Below the pieces are notes generated by a model. The model did not search any database, had not been told where the DNA came from, and worked only from the letters and a program-made list of their open reading frames with translations. From Fasciola hepatica (lineage: Eukaryota; Platyhelminthes; Trematoda; Plagiorchiida; Fasciolidae): a DNA stretch of 64,000 nt. This document shows, one piece after another, positions 32,246 through 42,567 of this stretch (its first letter is position 1; each line of letters starts with the position of its first letter). The translations under genes were made by a program, and so were the position numbers. The DNA lies in assembly GCA_948099385.1 (NCBI GenBank), contig CANUEZ040000163.1, positions 8,625,001 to 8,689,000 on the forward strand. The letters run 5' to 3'.

Positions 32246-33567
32246 ATACTCAGTCGATCAACTTGGATCGAAAAAATACGCAACATTCCAGGAGAATGAT
32301 CGGGGCATTTGGAATCCGTACAGGAGGTAATACGGCAAGTCACTTGGGAGGTTTTGGGCACTTCTGTTTCCTTGGTAAGTGCTGAGTCAGCTAGTCCCGT
32401 CAGTGCTATCTCATGTATTACTGAGGGTAATATGGATTGTAAGGATGTTGATCTATACAGGCTGAGAATATTAGACCTAGAACAACAGTTGTTTTCAGCT
32501 GGACAACAGGCCCAGGAAGCAGAAGAGAAGTGTAGACAGAACGAGCGTGGGCAGAAAGTCAGCGACTACCATCTATCCGACAGGTCAAGACGTATTGAAA
32601 CAGGAAACTCTGTGCCGGTCGCCGAATATAAAACATCAACGCCACCAGCGATCGATCTGCCAAGAGTAGAACTGACAGCTTTTGACGGACGATCCGAACG
32701 CCACTGCAAGTTTATCAGCCAGTTCGAACCCTCCCTCAAAGACAAGACAATTGACCCCGAACAAAGGCTTCTCCACCTGACGTGTTATTGTCGAGGCCGA
32801 GCAAGAGAAGCTATAGATGGGTGTACCTTGCTCAACCCAGAACAAGGCTACACACGAGCAAGGAAGATCTTCAGGGACCTGTTTGGTCAGCCGTTCAAGG
32901 CAGCCGGTAACCTAATAGAGGGCATGATGGTAGAGGCAGAAAGAACCAAGGGCGACGTCTACACAATGGCCGACTCGGTGATAAGGATGCTGAACCGCTC
33001 AATAGCCCTCGACCATTTAGGTTACGGGGCCGACCTAGATGCAATGCGCACTTTGGAAGGCATAGTCCGTCACCTCTCCCCGAACTACAATGTCGGCGGA
33101 CGGAAGAAGCGGAACGGATAAGCCGAAGCGACAGGGAGGCTAACTTCGATGACTTGACCGAATACTTGGACAGGCAAACCAAGATAGCCGACAGTAGATT
33201 GGGCCGACTTATCCGGGACAGCAACCGGGAAAACAAGCCCAGTACTAGTCAGAATCAGACCCCTGCACGGGAACTTCCGAAGTATCAGCCTTGGACCAAT
33301 GCACACGCTATTTCGCGCGAGGCTATAGTGCATCCAATTTGCGGGTTCTGTGACGCTAACCGTGGGATGCTAGAACGGCCCAAGTTGATCAACGCCATAA
33401 TGGACGAACGTTTGGGAATGGAGAGGAGGACAGATGTGGTCACGAGGGTTGCGCAGGCAGACACCGTCGATTATTACACCAGGCGAGAGAAAATACACCG
33501 GAGACGAATACCAAGCCCAGTGTTATTTGTTCAATGTTGCCGCCTACCAGTTAACCGGTACGTTTAG
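32246..33567 (+). pseudogene. BEL-4 gag
   Basis: The gag frame is open from before 32309 to 33121, but the ancestral ATG (MPRKGS in other copies) is not preserved; the first clear residues are ESVQEVIRQV. The coiled coil LYRLRILDLEQQLFSAGQQ, the conserved YCRGRAREAIDGC and RARKIFRDLFGQPF blocks, and YGADLDAMRTLEGIVRHLSP follow. A frameshift near 33090 leads to EYLDRQTKIADSRLGRL (33154-33567). The first knuckle is partly kept (CGFCDANRGMLE) but a deletion removes the CFIC knuckle. There is no stop after VAEY, unlike BEL-3, -5 and -6. Confidence 0.83.
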
Positions 33568-33572
33568 GCGTA

Positions 33573-34070
33573 TTGGCCGTGGGAGTAGTGGCCCGTACTG
33601 GGGTGGTCAAAGCGTTGGCTTTCGTCGATAGTGGATCCGACACTACTCTAGTGAAAGAGAGGTTTACTGACAAACACCGACTCGCTAAATGTGCGACGTC
33701 GCTGGCAGTGAGCACAGTGGGCGGAACACAGGTAATGACTACCGGTAGATTAAGGCTGCAACTCATCTCTCTAGACACTAACGAGCGAATTGAATCAACG
33801 GACGCCTTCACCTCAGCTGATCTCTCCATGCGAGCACCAAGGTCGATGGACGCAACCTTGCCTAGGTGGCCCCACCTGCAAGATGTAACGGTTGTGGACT
33901 GGGAAGACGACGAAGTGGATCTCCTCATCGGCCGCGACGAGCCAGAGGCACATTGGGTACTTGATCACAGAGTGGGCGGAAGCCAGACACCTTATGCCGT
34001 AAGCAAACCTCCGGGATGGATATTACATGGTCCAGTTGTAGCTGAGCACCATGCATTGATTTTTCGCTAG
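33573..34070 (+). pseudogene. BEL-4 aspartic protease
   Basis: Reads VKALAFVDSGSDTTLVKERF with an intact DSGS active site, STVGGTQVMTTGRLRLQL, VTVVDWEDDEVDLLIGRDEP and EAHWVLDHRVGG. This is the retroviral-type protease that would cut the Gag-Pol polyprotein. The reading runs into repeat R2b at about 34047 (after GPVV) and stops at 34070. Confidence 0.85.
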
Positions 34071-35125
34071 TTCCTAGTTTCATGCTGATGCATACTTTTC
34101 TTATTTCTGAAAGCAAAACAACCCGCTTAAAGTCTATATGCTTTATCCGGTCACTCCCTTCACCATCACTTTGGCAACCACGGTCCAGATATATAGTCCA
34201 ATTGGTTTACCATATACTTCGCCTATATCCGGCTGCCGAACTTTTCAAACCTATTCATCGGTTGTTCTGTATATTTCCTTTCCCATGCTCCATTCCGATA
34301 GATCGTCTCAGACACTTCCGATGCTTGATACACTCTTTTCTCCACTAGAAGTCTTTGCTCAGAATTATCATTGTGTAAATGCTTACGTGTCATTTAACTG
34401 GTCATCTCTCCTGCAAGCCAATCCTCTGTCACTATTGTAGTTACGCACCACACATCGATTTTTTTCTGGCAGCTACCAGTTTCATACTGATGCATTACGT
34501 ACCTTTCTTCTGAAAGCAAAACAATCCGCTCATAGTCTATATATTTTATCCGGTCACTTCTTTCACCATTAATTTGACACCCACAGTTCAGTGTGTTGTT
34601 CTTTTTGTTTCACAACTGGCCCAACCAATATACGGTCACTGAACCTCAAAATTTATTCCTCGACCGGTTTTCTTGTTCTTAATGTGTTATGCCACCATTT
34701 TTATCGTCTAATTTTACATTGTGACTCCTCTCATACTTTGCAAAGCCCTACTGCTTGAATACGTCTCCTTCAGGAATGTTTCTTTTTCACGATATCCATT
34801 TATCCGTCAATCTAGTTTGGTTCTCCGACAGGACAGTCCTCCTTCAGTAGGATTTGTGTGATTCTGTACCATTCCCCACCCACACCATACTTTGGCAAAA
34901 TAACTACACCTACCTCCAGTCGGATCGACTACCTGACCTTGAGCTTAAATTCACCGGGCGGTACCGCAACAGTTGACTTGAATGCTTTCTCTCATATTCA
35001 ATCATGTTCACATAATTGTACAATCCTTCTGTAAATTTCATTCACCTCTCATCTGTAATGTTTGATCTTGCGTCGCAGCATGCTTCAGGGTTATCCGAAA
35101 TAAACTACTATAACAGCAGATAGAC
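34047..35125 (+). repeat. Interspersed repeat R2, copy b, inserted in BEL-4
   Basis: Non-coding insert in BEL-4 between the protease and the start of RT. BEL homology stops after gtccagttgtagctgag and resumes at gcggttctttgaattacg. It contains an internal tandem duplication of about 400 bp: gca(c)catgcattgatttttcgc...gtctatatgctttatccggtcac at 34046 recurs from about 34446. Its right end (gcatgcttcagggttatccgaaata) matches the end of R2a near 19700. Confidence 0.65.
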
Positions 35126-36242
35126 GCGGTTCTTTGAATTACGTATCAGCCAAAGTGAACCGCAAAGAATATCACTTGCAGCGGCTGTATGAAAAGTAGT
35201 TTCTCGGCATCGGAGACGAAGGACTATCGTTGACGCAAGAGGAACACTTTGCTCCGCAAACATTGCGGCAAGGAACAAGGGGCCTTGGAAAACAGTTCAA
35301 GGTTCCCCTCCCATGGCGAGCACTAGCTCACCCTTGGGTTGATAACAGAAACTATGCTCCTCAAGGACTACTTTGACTCAAAGTACGCTTTGTTCGAGAC
35401 CAGGATCTATGGGAACGATATTCAGAAGTAATGAAGCAAAACGGAGCTCTCGGCTACGTTGAAAGGGTTCTTGCTACCACAAACTACCGGGAGGGGATCT
35501 GGTATCTATCTCACCACCCGGTTACCAACCCCAAGAAACCCGAAAAATTGCGGGTGGTGTTCGCTGTGCGGCAAAGTTCCAGGGCAAGTCGTTAAATGAT
35601 TGCATACCACAAGGGCCTAACTGGACCACGCCACTGATCAAAGTTTTGCGCCATTTCAGAGTGGGCAGAGTGGCCCTGTCCGCCGATATCAGGGAAATGT
35701 TTCACCAGGTGGAAATACCAGCAGGAGAACGAGATGCGATGCGTTTCCTGTGGTGGGAAGAGAACAACCAGAACAAAGCAGTGATAAGTTATAGGATGAC
35801 CGTTCACCCCTTCGAAGCCATGTCACCACAGTTTTGTGTGAACTACCCCCTTAGAGAATCGGCGAACAAACATGGAGATTTAGTCCACTGGTGGGTGGTG
35901 GATAGCGTCAGCAGAAACCTATACGTGGACGACTACCTGGGGTCATTCGGCGATGTAGACTCGGACCTAGCACAGTTCAGGGGCCTAACAAGTTTGCTAG
36001 AAAAGGGCGGCTTTCTTCAGACGAAGTTGATGTTGAACGCTTCAGGAGTGCTCGAAGTCATTCCGTACCACGAGAGGGCCGAAAGGGTTAGAGATGTGGA
36101 CGGCTCTGCACTCCCTAACGAATGCACTCTAGGAATACAATGGAAAGCGGAACCGGACGACTTTGTTTTCCAGCTAAACGTTCCCGAGCTGCCGGTTGTT
36201 CGGTCCACTCAGTTTCCTCTTGCCCTGGCTGTTACGCAGTAA
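35126..36242 (+). pseudogene. BEL-4 reverse transcriptase
   Basis: Begins with YHLQRLYEK and runs through damaged frames to an open frame at 35646-36242. Motifs are VALSADIREMFHQVEI (motif A), VHPFEAMSPQFCVNY (motif B), NLYVDDYLGSF (intact YVDD) and YHERAERVRDVDGSAL. Here the RT end reads KAEPDDFVFQLNVPELP in frame, so the ETDNLFSN frameshift of the younger copies is absent. After VPELP the frame is lost near 36200, with a short deletion before the FDPLG signature (MFGPLSFLLPWLL in the next frame). Confidence 0.87.
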
Positions 36243-36840
36243 GATCATACTGCAGCGGCTCTTCTGTGAGAAAGTCGATTGGGACCAGCCACTAGACCGA
36301 GGAGACCGGCTGGACCGGGAAGAATTTCAGAAAACCTTGAAGGAATTAGGGAAAATAATTATTCCTCAATGTTGGCCTCCTGGCCGCGCAACATGGACAG
36401 AAGAACTGCACGCCTTTGCTGACGCACCGAGGTCGCTTACGGAGCCGTGGTATACGGACGATGGTGCACAGGAGATGGACAATATGCTGCAAGGATCCTG
36501 TTCGCCAAAGCTCGCGTTGCTCCACTGAAGTCGGTCTCAATCCCACGCCTTGAACTCAGCGCAGCCGTCTTGGCAGTCAGGGCGGTACAAGCTGTGAAGA
36601 GATGTTTTGACTTCTACATTTGGTCGGTTAGCTTTTGGAGGGACTCAACGACAGTACTTTACTACGTTACCAACGTCCGGAGCCGGTTTAGTACTTTCGT
36701 TGCTAACCGGCTCACGATTATTCACGATGAATCAGCCACGAACCAGTGGAATCATGTCACGTCTGGCGATAATCCGGCCGACATGTGCTCCCGAGGTGCG
36801 ACCAACTTCAGGCAACTAGACACGTGGACGGGGGGGGGCA
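36196..36840 (+). pseudogene. BEL-4 connection and RNase H
   Basis: Two overlapping frames. The first holds FGPLSFLLPWLL, KVDWDQPLDRGDRLDREEF and ELHAFADAP. A frameshift at about 36440 leads to GRWCTGDGQYAARILFAKAR, PRLELSAAVLAVRAV, WSVSFWRDSTTVLYYV and TSGDNPADMCSRGATNF. PADMCS is followed by CGA (Arg), so the stop seen in the other copies is absent. Similarity to BEL-2 rises sharply from about 36440 onward. Confidence 0.83.
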
Positions 36841-37086
36841 AACTTCCTGCAAGTGCCTAAACAGGACTGGCCCGTGTCCGAATTAAAACCTCCTACGCAA
36901 GTGGAAGTGGAGATCGAAGGCGTAGTGATAGCGGCCAATGTCGTCGAAGCGACATCCATTCTATCGCGACTGGTCAGGTTTTCTTCCTGGATGAAGACAC
37001 TTCGTGCGTTAGTTTGGTTAACCAGGTTGAAAGGAAATTTATTAGTCACGATAGGGCTACGCCCCGACCGATTCCTTCCTACGGGC
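36841..37086 (+). pseudogene. BEL-4 start of integrase region
   Basis: Reads PKQDWPVSELKPPTQVEVEI, VEATSILSRLVRFSSWMKTL and RALVWLTRLKGNLLVTIGLR. It is then cut by a BEL-4-specific deletion at about 37063 (missing the segment through the core Asp motif) and by the BEL-5 insertion at 37086. The remaining few bases (DRFLPTG) belong to the integrase core and continue at 50474. Confidence 0.85.
37082..37086. other. Target-site duplication of BEL-5 (left copy)
   Basis: cgggc before the BEL-5 3' LTR. The identical cgggc at 50474-50478 follows its 5' LTR. Confidence 0.94.
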
Positions 37087-37462
37087 TGTTACGAACGTTT
37101 GAGCAATGCGTAGCCAAATTCGCAACGGATCCCGAAATCAGAAGACGATTATCCGTGATATTCTACGATACTAGATTATTAAAATAAACAATGACATAAA
37201 CAATATACAAACCTCAATAATACGATCACAAGGACTCAACAACGAGAAACCGAATAGCAGCGTGTGAGCAGACAGCACGTGCGTCACGCAGGTCCTGAAC
37301 AAGGATGTGCCAAAGTAGCGCTCTGGGCGCGAACAAACAACAATTGGTCCAGAAAATAACCAGTTCGTAAAGACAAGTCAATAGTGTATGGAAATGAGTG
37401 ATGTTGGGAAAAACACTGAATCGCGAGGGAAAGAAGGGGATTTTCCACGACCGGCTGTTACA
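37087..37462 (-). repeat. 3' LTR of BEL-5
   Basis: 376 bp, plus-strand tgttacgaacg to ggctgttaca. It differs from its partner at 50097-50473 at roughly ten positions by eye. Confidence 0.94.
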
Positions 37463-37683
37463 CCGCCCACCAAAATCCTCCTAGATCCTCAGCAGAGTCA
37501 AAGGTTCGGTATAAAGGTACTGATTCTTCCTACCTGCCTAGGCCCTGCTGTCAGTGCGCGCGTCTAATGCTCGTCGTCGACGTTCTACTACTGGTCGCAC
37601 CTAATCCATTGGATACATAGACGTGGGGCTAGTCTACATCTTCCACAAGACCAAATGACCGATGGCGGGCGTGAATGGTCGCA

Positions 37684-37688
37684 TAGAC
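37684..37688. other. Target-site duplication of BEL-6 (left copy)
   Basis: tagac directly before the BEL-6 5' LTR. The identical tagac at 44383-44387 follows the 3' LTR. It shows that BEL-6 integrated into the BEL-5 3' UTR. Confidence 0.95.
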
Positions 37689-38064
37689 TGTAATAGCCGG
37701 TCGTGGAAAATCCCACTTTTTCCCTCGCGATTCAGCGTTTTTCCCAACATCACTCATTTTCATACACTATTGACTCGTCTTTACGAACTGGTTATTTTCT
37801 GGACCAATTGTTGTTTGTTCGCACCCAGAGCGCTATTTTGGCACATCCTTGTTCAGGACCTGCGTGACGCACGTGCTGTCTGCTCACACGCTGCTATTCG
37901 GTTTCTCGTTGTTGAGACTTTGTGATCGTATTATTGAGGTTTGTATATTGTTTATGTCATTGTTTATTTTAATAATCTAGTATCGTAGAATATCACGGAT
38001 AATCGTCTTCTGATTTCGGGATCCGTTGCGAATTTGGCTACGCATTGCTCAAACGTTCGTAACA
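37689..38064 (+). repeat. 5' LTR of BEL-6
   Basis: 376 bp, tgtaatagccggtcgtgg to acgttcgtaaca. One substitution relative to the 3' LTR (t versus c at position 6). Confidence 0.95.
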
Positions 38065-38082
38065 ATACTCAATAGACCTATT

Positions 38083-38100
38083 TGGAACGAGGAAAAATCA
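38083..38100 (+). promoter_or_regulatory. Candidate tRNA primer-binding site of BEL-6
   Basis: tggaacgaggaaaaatca starts 18 nt after the LTR. A TGG start near the LTR is expected for a primer-binding site, and TTGGA.CGA is kept even in the diverged BEL-4 leader. The 18 nt offset and the lack of a matching tRNA leave this uncertain. Confidence 0.3.
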
Positions 38101-38106
38101 CGCAAA

Positions 38107-38448
38107 ATGCCAAGAAAAGGATCAAAAGCAGTCGAATCCGGACAGGAAGTAATACGGCAAGTCTCTGGGGAGGTTTTGGGTACATATGATTCTTTAGTTA
38201 ATGCTAGATCGCCTAGTCCTGTCAGTGCTAGTTCATGTGTTATTGAAAACAATATTGATCGTAAGGATGTCGATTTATATAAGCTGAGAATACTAGAACT
38301 AGAGCAACAGTTACTTTCGGCTAGACTACAGGCGCAGGAAGCAGAGAAGTGTACACAGAAGGAGCGAGAGCATGAGACCAGTGACTTCGACACTTCAGAT
38401 AGGTTAGGGTGCAATAAGGTAGGGAACCCCACGTTGGTCGCCGACTAA
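38107..38448 (+). pseudogene. BEL-6 Gag N-terminal segment ending at in-frame TAA
   Basis: Starts at ATG 38107 (MPRKGSKAVESG), the first ATG after the leader and conserved in BEL-1, -3 and -5. It includes the coiled-coil stretch LYKLRILELEQQLLSARLQ and a charged segment (KCTQKEREHE), and ends GNPTLVAD-stop at 38446-38448. The frame reopens immediately in the same phase (KPPSIDLPRVELTVF). The TAA is shared with BEL-3 and BEL-5. Either the Gag of this lineage is broken, or the N-terminal 113 residues are made alone, with readthrough giving the rest. The sequence alone favours a broken gene, because other stops accompany it. Confidence 0.87.
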
Positions 38449-40170
38449 AAGCCACCATCGATCGATCTGCCTAGAGTGGAGTTAACGGTTTTCGACGGGC
38501 GAGCTGAGCAATATTGCAAGTTTGTCAAACAGTTCGAGACGTTCGTTGAAAACAAGGTAACCGACCCTGGGCAAAGGCTTCTTTACCTTACTCACTACTG
38601 CCGAGGCCGAGCGCGAGAAGCTATCGACGGGTGCACCATGCTCGATCCAGAACAAGGCTACACAAGGGCAAGAAAGATTCTGAGGGACTTGTTTGGCCAA
38701 CCTTTCAAAGTAGCCCGTAACCTAATAGAGGGCGTGATGGCAGAGGCAAAGAAAACCAAGGGCGACGTCTACACCATGTCCGACCTGGTGATCAAGATGC
38801 AGAACTGCTCAATAGCCCTCGACCATTTAGATTACAGGGCTGACCTAGACGCCATGCACACTTTGGAAGGCATAGTCCGTCACCTCTCTCCCGAACTACA
38901 GGGTCGGTGGGCGGAAGAAGCAGAACGGATAAGCCGAGGCGACAGAGAAGCCAACTTCGAAGACCTGACTGAATACTTAGACAGGCAAACGAAGATAGCT
39001 GACAGCAGATTCGGCCGACTCATCCGGGACAGCAACCGAGCAAACAAGCCCGGTACTAGCCAAGTCCAAACCCTTGTACGGGAATATCCAATGTACCAGC
39101 CTTGGATCAACACACACGTCATTTCACGAGATGCTACGGCGAAACCAAATTGCAGATCCTGTGGTACTAGCCATGGCCTACCAGAATGCCCCAAGTTCGG
39201 CAACGCCACAATAGACGAACGGTGGAGAATGGCGAGGATGGCAGGAGCATGTTTCATCTGTCTTAACACCACGCACCGGGCAGCAGCTTGTAGAATAAGG
39301 AATCGATGTGGTTACGAGGGCTGCACGGGCAGACACCATCGGCTGCTGCATCAGGCGAGAGTAACCATATCCGAGGCGAGTGCCAAGCCCAGCGTGATTT
39401 GTTCAACTTCACAATCTGCCAGTAAACCGGTACGTTTAGGCTTAGTGGCCGTGGGAGTAGTGACTCCGACTGGGATAGTCAAGGCGTTGGCTTTCGTTGA
39501 TAGTGGATCCGACACCACTTTAGTGAAAGAGCGGTTTGCCGACAAACACCAACTGGCTAAAGGTGCGACGTCGTTAGCAGTGAGCACGGTGGGCGGAACA
39601 CAGGTAATGACTGCCGGTAGATTAAGGCTGCAACTCATCTCTCTAGACACTAACGAGGAAATTGAACCAACGGAGGCATTCACGTTAGCGGATCTCCCCA
39701 TGCGAGCACCAAGGTCGGTGAACGCAATCTTGACTCGATGGCCCCACCTGCAGGATGTAACCGTTGTAGACTGGGAAGATGATGAGGTGGATCTCCTCAT
39801 CGGATGCGACGTGCCAGAAGCGCATTGGGTGCTTGACCAAAGAGTGGGCGACCGCCAGGCACCTTATGCCGTACGCACGGCTCTGGGATGGATGTTATAC
39901 GGTGCAGTAGGGGTACGCGGTTCCGTGAATTATTTATCCGCCGAAACGGACCGCATAGAGTATCATCTGCAACGGCTGTATGAAAAGGAGTTTCATGACG
40001 TTGGAGACGAAAGACCGACGTTGTCTCAAGAGGATCACTTCGCTCTACAAACGGTGCGGCAAGGCTCTAGAGGCCTCAAAAACAGTTCGAGGTTCCCCTC
40101 CCATGGCGCACACCGGTCGACCCGTGGACTGACAACAGAAATTATGTTCTCCAACGATTACTACGACTAA
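38449..40170 (+). pseudogene. BEL-6 main Gag, zinc knuckles and protease
   Basis: A 574-codon stretch in the same phase as the N-terminal gag segment. It has FDGRAEQYCKFVKQFETF, YCRGRAREAIDGC, ILRDLFGQPFKVARNLIEG, knuckles CRSC...HGLPEC, CFICLNTTHRAAAC and CGYEGCTGRHHRLLH, then protease AFVDSGSDTTLV and DEVDLLIGCDVPEAHW. It ends IMFSNDYYD-stop: a net 5-nt gain relative to BEL-3 (at, plus a triplet) shifts the frame just before RT. BEL-5 and BEL-1 have the same change. The protein is the same as its BEL-5 counterpart by my reading. Confidence 0.9.
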
Positions 40171-40967
40171 AAGAACGCTTCATTCGAGACCAGAATCTGT
40201 GGGAACGATACGCTGATTTGATGAAGCGAAACGAGGCCCTCGGTTACGTTGAAAAGGTGCCTGTTAACACCGACAGCAAAAGGGGTATCTGGTATCTGCC
40301 TCACCATCCGGTTATGAACCCCAAGAAACCCAATAAAATGCGCGTGGTTTTCGACTGTGCGGCCAAGTTCCAGGGCAAGTCGTAAAACGATCGCCTACTA
40401 CAGGGGCCTGACTGGACCACACCACTGATCGATGTTCTGTGCCGTTTCAGAGTGGGTAAAGTGGCTTTGTCTGCTGACATTAGGGAAATGTTCCATCAGG
40501 TGAAGATTCCGGTAGGAGAACGAGATGCTTTGCGTTTCCTGTGGTGGGAAGGTAGCGACCGGGACAACGCAGTGGTGAATTATAGGATGACCGTCCACCC
40601 CTTCGGAGCCATATCGTCACCATTTTGTGCGAACTACGTGCTCCGAGAATCAGCGAACAAACATGGCGATCCAGTACATCGGACGGTGGTAGAAAGCGTC
40701 AGCAGGAACTTCTACGCCGACGACTACCTTGGGTCATTCGATGATGTGGAATCAGCTGTAGATCAGTTCAGGGGTCTGACGAGATTGCTGGAAGAGGGTG
40801 GCTTCCATCTAACTAAATGGATGTCGAACGCCTCAGAAGTGCTGAAGGTCATCCCGTATCACGAAAAGGCCGAAAGGGTAAGAGATTTGGACGGCTCTCC
40901 ACTTCATATCGAAAGCACTTTTGGGATACAATGGGAGGCGGAAACGGACAATTTGTTTTCGAACTGA
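40171..40967 (+). pseudogene. BEL-6 reverse transcriptase, with stop and YADD motif
   Basis: Reads RGIWYLPHHPV, MRVVFDCAAKFQGKS then a TAA (TTA in BEL-1 and BEL-3), NDRLLQGPDW, ALSADIREMFHQV (catalytic Asp), VHPFGAISSPFCANY and NFYADDYLGSF. The catalytic pair is kept, but the preceding Val is Ala (YADD; YVDD in BEL-1, -3 and -4). The frame ends ETDNLFSN-stop from a 1-nt deletion. All three features are identical in BEL-5, which confirms shared descent. Confidence 0.9.
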
Positions 40968-41620
40968 ACGTTCCCGAGCTGCCAATAACCCGTCGTGGCA
41001 TACTATCTGCCGTCTCAAGTTTGTTCGACCCGCTCGGTTTCGTCTCACCATGGCTGCTACCCGGAAAGATCTTGCTGCAGCGGCTGTGCCGTAAGAAAGT
41101 TGATTGGGACCAGTCACTGGACCGAGGGGACCGGCTGGACTGGGAAGAATTTTTGAACACCTTGAAGAAATTAGGGGACATAAGAATCCCACGATGTTTG
41201 ACTCCTGGCCATACGACACGGACTGGAGAACTACATGCTTTTTCCGATGCATCCGAAGTCGGTTATGGAGCTGTGGTGTACGGACGATGGTGCACAGGAG
41301 ATGGACAATATACCACGAGGATCCTGTTCGCCAAAGCCCGCGTTGCCCCACTGAAGTCGGCCTCGTTCCCATGCCTTGAACTCAGCGCAGCCGTGTTGGC
41401 AGTCAGGGTGGTGCAAGCTGTGAAGAGATGTTTCGATCTCTACATTTGGTCGGTGAGCTTCTGGACGGATTCAACGATAGTACTTTACTACATTAACAAC
41501 GTACGGAGCCGGTTTAGTACTTTCGTTGCTAACCGGCTCACGATTATCCACGATGAATCAGCCACGCACCAGTGGAGTCATGTCAGGTCTGGCGATAATC
41601 CGGCCGACCTGTGCTCCTGA
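40947..41620 (+). pseudogene. BEL-6 connection and RNase H
   Basis: Reads QFVFELNVPELP, RRGILSAVSSLFDPLG, KKVDWDQSLDRGDRLDWEEF and RNase H with acidic residues in ELHAFSDASEVGYG, PCLELSAAVLAV, FWTDSTIVLYYI and VRSGDNPADLCS, then a TGA. The same frame extends upstream to 40817, but those codons are an out-of-frame reading of RT. Confidence 0.88.
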
Positions 41621-41649
41621 GGTGCGACCAACTTTAGGCAACTGGACAC

Positions 41650-42567
41650 GTGGACGGAGGGGGGGCAAACTTCCTGCAAGTGCCCAAACAGGACTGGCCC
41701 GTGTCCGAATTAAAGCCCCCTACGGAATTGGAACTGGAGATCAAAGGCGTAGTGATAGCAACCAACGTCGTCGAAGCGTCGTCCATTTTATCGCGACTGG
41801 TCAGGTTTTCTTCCTGGATGAAGACGCTTCGTTCGCTAGTTTGGTTAACCAGGTTCAAGAGAAATTTACTAGTCATGAAAGGGCTACGGCCCTCAGGTCG
41901 GATACCGGTCGGCCCGATAGGTCCCGATGAGCTACAAGCGGCAGAGTACGATATTTTCAGAATGATACAACGCGAGGCTTTCGCCCGAGAACTCAAGAGG
42001 GCGGAAGAAGTGGGGCTGACCAATGAAGACGTGCCATCTCCAAGAGGCGAGCTGAAGCGTTTAAACCCCAAACTCATCAACGGACTGCTGCGGGTGGATG
42101 GTAGGCTGACCAACGCCCACCTGAACTTCGACACAAAGTATCCTATACTGCTGCCTGCGAGACAACCTGTAGTAGAGCTAATGATTCAACACGTCCACGC
42201 CGTGGAGGGACATGCCGGGGAAAGTCACGTGACGAGCGTCATCCGAAAGCGTCTTTGGTTGTTGAGAGGACGAGAGACTGTAAAACGCGTAATCCGACGG
42301 TGTGTGCAATGCAGGAGACGCAATGCCGCAGCAGGCAAACAACTCATGGCCCCACTTCCAGAATGCAGGGTGACTACGGGCTGGTGGCCGTTCAGCGACA
42401 TCGGGCTGGACTATTTCGGGCCCTTGTGGATCAAGTGCGGGAAAAGATTAGAAAAGCGATACGGATGTATCATGACGTGCATGAAATCACGTGCGGTACA
42501 CCTAGAAGTCACACATTCGATGACGACCGATTCGTTTCTACGGGCCTTGCAGAGCTTTATCAACTGA
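41650..42567 (+). pseudogene. BEL-6 integrase, N-terminal part and first core motif
   Basis: 305-codon frame with LVRFSSWMKTLRSLVWLTRF, AEYDIFRMIQREAFARELKR, zinc-finger His (QHVHAVEGHAGESH) and Cys (RRCVQCRR), and WWPFSDIGLDYFGPLW with the first catalytic Asp. It ends at ALQSFIN-TGA, where BEL-3 has CGA (Arg). It is out of phase with RNase H because of a G-run (aggggggg) at about 41655-41667. Confidence 0.9.

Larger units (their letters stand above)
31870..37086 (+). mobile_element. BEL/Pao copy BEL-4, left segment
   Basis: Plus-strand BEL copy forming the outer layer of the three-level nest. It is broken at 37086 by BEL-5 and continues at 50474. Excluding the inserted element, cctacgggc|cttgcagagc reads exactly as in BEL-2 at about 10000-10020. 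It is also interrupted by R2b (34047-35125). The 5' part (31870 to about 36440) is visibly more diverged from the other BEL copies than the part after 36440, which is near-identical to BEL-2, so it looks mosaic. A deletion of about 630 bp joins ctacgcccc to gaccgattcc at about 37063. Confidence 0.88.
37087..37688 (-). mobile_element. BEL-5, 3' end segment
   Basis: 3' LTR plus the distal 3' UTR of minus-strand BEL-5, separated from the rest (44383-50473) by BEL-6. Joining 37688 to 44388 restores an unbroken gtctatg(c)gaccattcacgcccgcca reading that matches the uninterrupted BEL-6 3' UTR at 43781-43806. Confidence 0.94.
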
